Part shown: positions 62,303 through 64,000 of the stretch, one piece after another
Numbering within the stretch: the first letter of the stretch is position 1
How the letters are laid out: the number at the start of each line of letters is the position of its first letter
From: Hydrogenophilaceae bacterium
Lineage (GTDB): Bacteria; Pseudomonadota; Gammaproteobacteria; Burkholderiales; Thiobacillaceae
Length of the DNA: 64,000 bases
NCBI GenBank assembly: GCA_024709485.1
Contig: JANJWO010000012.1
Coordinates: 33,983-97,982 of the forward strand
Reading direction: 5' to 3'
Notes under the pieces: generated by a model
What the model was told of the DNA's origin: nothing
Databases searched by the model: none
Seen by the model: the letters and a program-made list of their open reading frames with translations, nothing else
Position numbers and translations under genes: made by a program

Positions 62303-62496
62303 TAAAATCCACCAAAGGAGGAGGATGGAGGAGACAACACAACGCATCAGGGGATGACGCACTGTGTTATTAGCATTTTCTAATATTATTAGAAATAAAG
62401 CAAGCCCCCTGCGCGGGGGCGACCCCGAAAGCGCCAGGTATTTTCGTACCAGCCGGATTTATCGAAGCTGCGCGTGCCGCGCGGGAGACAAGCGCC

Positions 62497-64000
62497 TCAA
62501 TACCGCACTTCAACGCTGGCGGGCGCCAGCCACTGCCCCAGGGTTTCGAGCAGATGATCGTGCAGCTGCACCTGCCACGCCGCGCCCAGGCTGACTTCGC
62601 AGGCGGCCTTGCCGTTGTGGTAGGCGACGGTGACCGGGCAGCCGCCCTCCTCCATCCGGTAGGGCGCCAGAATTTCCTTCAGCTTGGTGCTGTTTGACTG
62701 GCCGTTGCAGGACAGGCGCAATTGCCTGGCAAAGCGGTTGCGCGCATGGGCCAGGTCGTAGACCTTGTCCGCCGTGACCCGCAAGCCGCCGGAATAGGCA
62801 TCGTCGCTGACCTTGCCTTCCACGATCAGCAATTCGTCCTCCTTGATCCAGTCGCGGAAGGCATCGAAGGTCTCCGAGAACACCACCACCTCGACCGGCG
62901 TGGTGGCGTCGTCCAGCAGCACGATGGCCATCTTGCCGCGGCGGGTCATCTGGGTGCGCACCGAGACGATGACGCCTGCCATCAGTTGCAAATCGCGCGA
63001 GGGCTGCAGTTCGCTCAGGCGCTGCCTGACGAAGCGGGAAAGCTCTTCCAGGCAGGAGTTGAAAGGATGCCCGCTGAGGTAAAAGCCCAGGGCCGACTTC
63101 TCCTGCAGGAGCTTTTCCTTTTCCGGCCACAACGGCGTCTCGACGCAGGGTTCGCCGGCCTCCAGCGAGGCTTCCTCGCCGAACAGCCCGCCCTGGCCGC
63201 CGCCGCGCGCGACCCTGTCCGCCGCCTCCATGGCCGGTGCGACGCTCGCCATGAGGCTGGCGCGATTGGGATTGACGCTGTCGAAGGCGCCGCCCTTGAT
63301 CAGCGCTTCCAGCACGCGGCGATTGAGATAACGCTTGTCCACGCGCCGGCACAGGTCGAAGAGTCCGGCAAACGGCCCGCCCGCATCGCGCGCCGCCACG
63401 AGGGCGGCGATCGCCGCCTCGCCCGTGCCCTTGATGGCGCCGAGGCCGTAGCGGATCTGCTGTCCCCCCACCGGCTCGAAGCGGTAGCCGGACTGGTTGA
63501 GGTCGGGCGGCAGCATCTCGATGCCGTTGGCCCGGGCGTCCTCGTAGAAGATGCGCACCTTGTCGGTGTCGGTCATTTCCGAGGACATGGTGGCGGCCAT
63601 GAACTCGGCCGGGTAATGCGCCTTGAGCCAGGCGGTGTGGTAGGCGATCAGCGCATAGGCCGCCGAGTGCGACTTGTTGAAGCCGTATTCGGCGAACTTC
63701 TCCATCAGGTCGAACAGGCGCCCGGCGAGCGCGTCGTCGACGCCGCGGCTCTTGGCGCCGGCGAGGAAGATCTCGCGCTGCTTGGCCATCTCCTCGGGTT
63801 TCTTCTTGCCCATGGCGCGGCGCAAAAGGTCGGCGCCGCCGAGCGAGTAGCCGGCGAGGATCTGCGCCACCAGCATCACCTGCTCCTGATAGACGATGAT
63901 GCCGTAGGTGGATTTCAGCGTGTCTTCCAGGTCCGGGTGGAAGTACCACTCCGCCTTGCCGCGGCCGGTCTTGCGCTGCTCGTTCTTGCGCACGATGAAG
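62497..64000 (-). CDS. dnaE: DNA polymerase III alpha subunit (C-terminal part, cut by window edge)
   Basis: The visible 500 residues are the C-terminal half of the replicative polymerase. They include the fingers segment with TYGIIVYQEQVMLVAQILAGYSLGGADLLRRAMGKK, FNKSHSAAYALIAYHTAWLK, the HhH DNA-binding region, the OB-fold (VIVSVRTQMTRRGKMAIVLL) and the C-terminal tau-binding part. The catalytic Asp residues are off the right edge. It is convergent with acyP. Confidence 0.96.
   Translation of the reverse strand, partial: FIVRKNEQRKTGRGKAEWYFHPDLEDTLKSTYGIIVYQEQVMLVAQILAGYSLGGADLLRRAMGKKKPEEMAKQREIFLAGAKSRGVDDALAGRLFDLMEKFAEYGFNKSHSAAYALIAYHTAWLKAHYPAEFMAATMSSEMTDTDKVRIFYEDARANGIEMLPPDLNQSGYRFEPVGGQQIRYGLGAIKGTGEAAIAALVAARDAGGPFAGLFDLCRRVDKRYLNRRVLEALIKGGAFDSVNPNRASLMASVAPAMEAADRVARGGGQGGLFGEEASLEAGEPCVETPLWPEKEKLLQEKSALGFYLSGHPFNSCLEELSRFVRQRLSELQPSRDLQLMAGVIVSVRTQMTRRGKMAIVLLDDATTPVEVVVFSETFDAFRDWIKEDELLIVEGKVSDDAYSGGLRVTADKVYDLAHARNRFARQLRLSCNGQSNSTKLKEILAPYRMEEGGCPVTVAYHNGKAACEVSLGAAWQVQLHDHLLETLGQWLAPASVEVRY

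Overview
This is a GC-rich bacterial chromosome segment, most likely from a betaproteobacterium (Nitrosomonadales/Rhodocyclales-like). The lineage is inferred, not proven. It rests on the ftsK-lolA-rarA-serS order, the linked sdhCDAB-sdhE-gltA-sucAB block, and a four-gene copper nitrite reductase cluster arranged like ncgABC-nirK of Nitrosomonas. Most of the window is ordinary housekeeping sequence. The accessory interest lies at 31.8-36.7 kb and 50.9-59.8 kb.

Region by region. 1-11.3 kb: a minus-strand chemotaxis and two-component cluster (multi-PAS histidine kinase, LuxR-type regulator, degenerate receiver, MCP, CheY, STAS protein, CheA, MCP, CheW). 11.3-11.8 kb: tRNA-Ser(CGA) with a duplicated 3' end. 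11.8-24.4 kb: mltF, then serS, rarA, lolA and ftsK (minus), trxB, an Smr protein, a DsrE-like lipoprotein, a peroxiredoxin, phoH and a DUF4197 protein. Five copies of a hairpin-forming intergenic repeat lie in this part and again inside the sdh operon. 24.4-30.0 kb: a methyltransferase, then a signalling module of FHA protein, PP2C phosphatase, Ser/Thr kinase and TssQ-like lipoprotein, then a DUF2846 lipoprotein. 30.1-31.6 kb: rhlE.

31.8-35.75 kb holds a degenerate integron. A 37-codon 5' remnant of an integron integrase gene reads away from seven gene cassettes, all on the plus strand. The attC sites of cassettes 1-5 carry R'' boxes that are exact complements of their own cassette's first bases; the boxes of cassettes 6-7 are decayed. 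Cassettes encode an Imm27-type immunity protein, an unknown protein, a small membrane protein, a lipoprotein, a VOC-family protein, a CPBP-family membrane protease and an SRPBCC protein. Immediately after the array come a DUF4431 protein and a guanidine exporter gene (gdx/sugE) preceded by a clear guanidine-II (mini-ykkC) riboswitch.

36.7-49.6 kb: a minus-strand TCA-cycle block (malic enzyme, sdhCDAB, sdhE, gltA, sucA, sucB) with acnA divergent. The SucB protein appears to lack the peripheral subunit-binding domain. 49.6-50.8 kb: a nucleotidyltransferase with a 61-residue partner, and a pyridoxamine-phosphate-oxidase-like protein. 50.9-59.8 kb: a copper and nitrogen-oxide region (CusA, CusB, a small metal-binding periplasmic protein, NirK, two c-type cytochromes, a two-domain multicopper oxidase), with nsrR divergent. 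A long perfect dyad that fits the NsrR operator overlaps the -10 box of the oxidase promoter. 59.9-64 kb: metG, acyP and the C-terminal part of dnaE.
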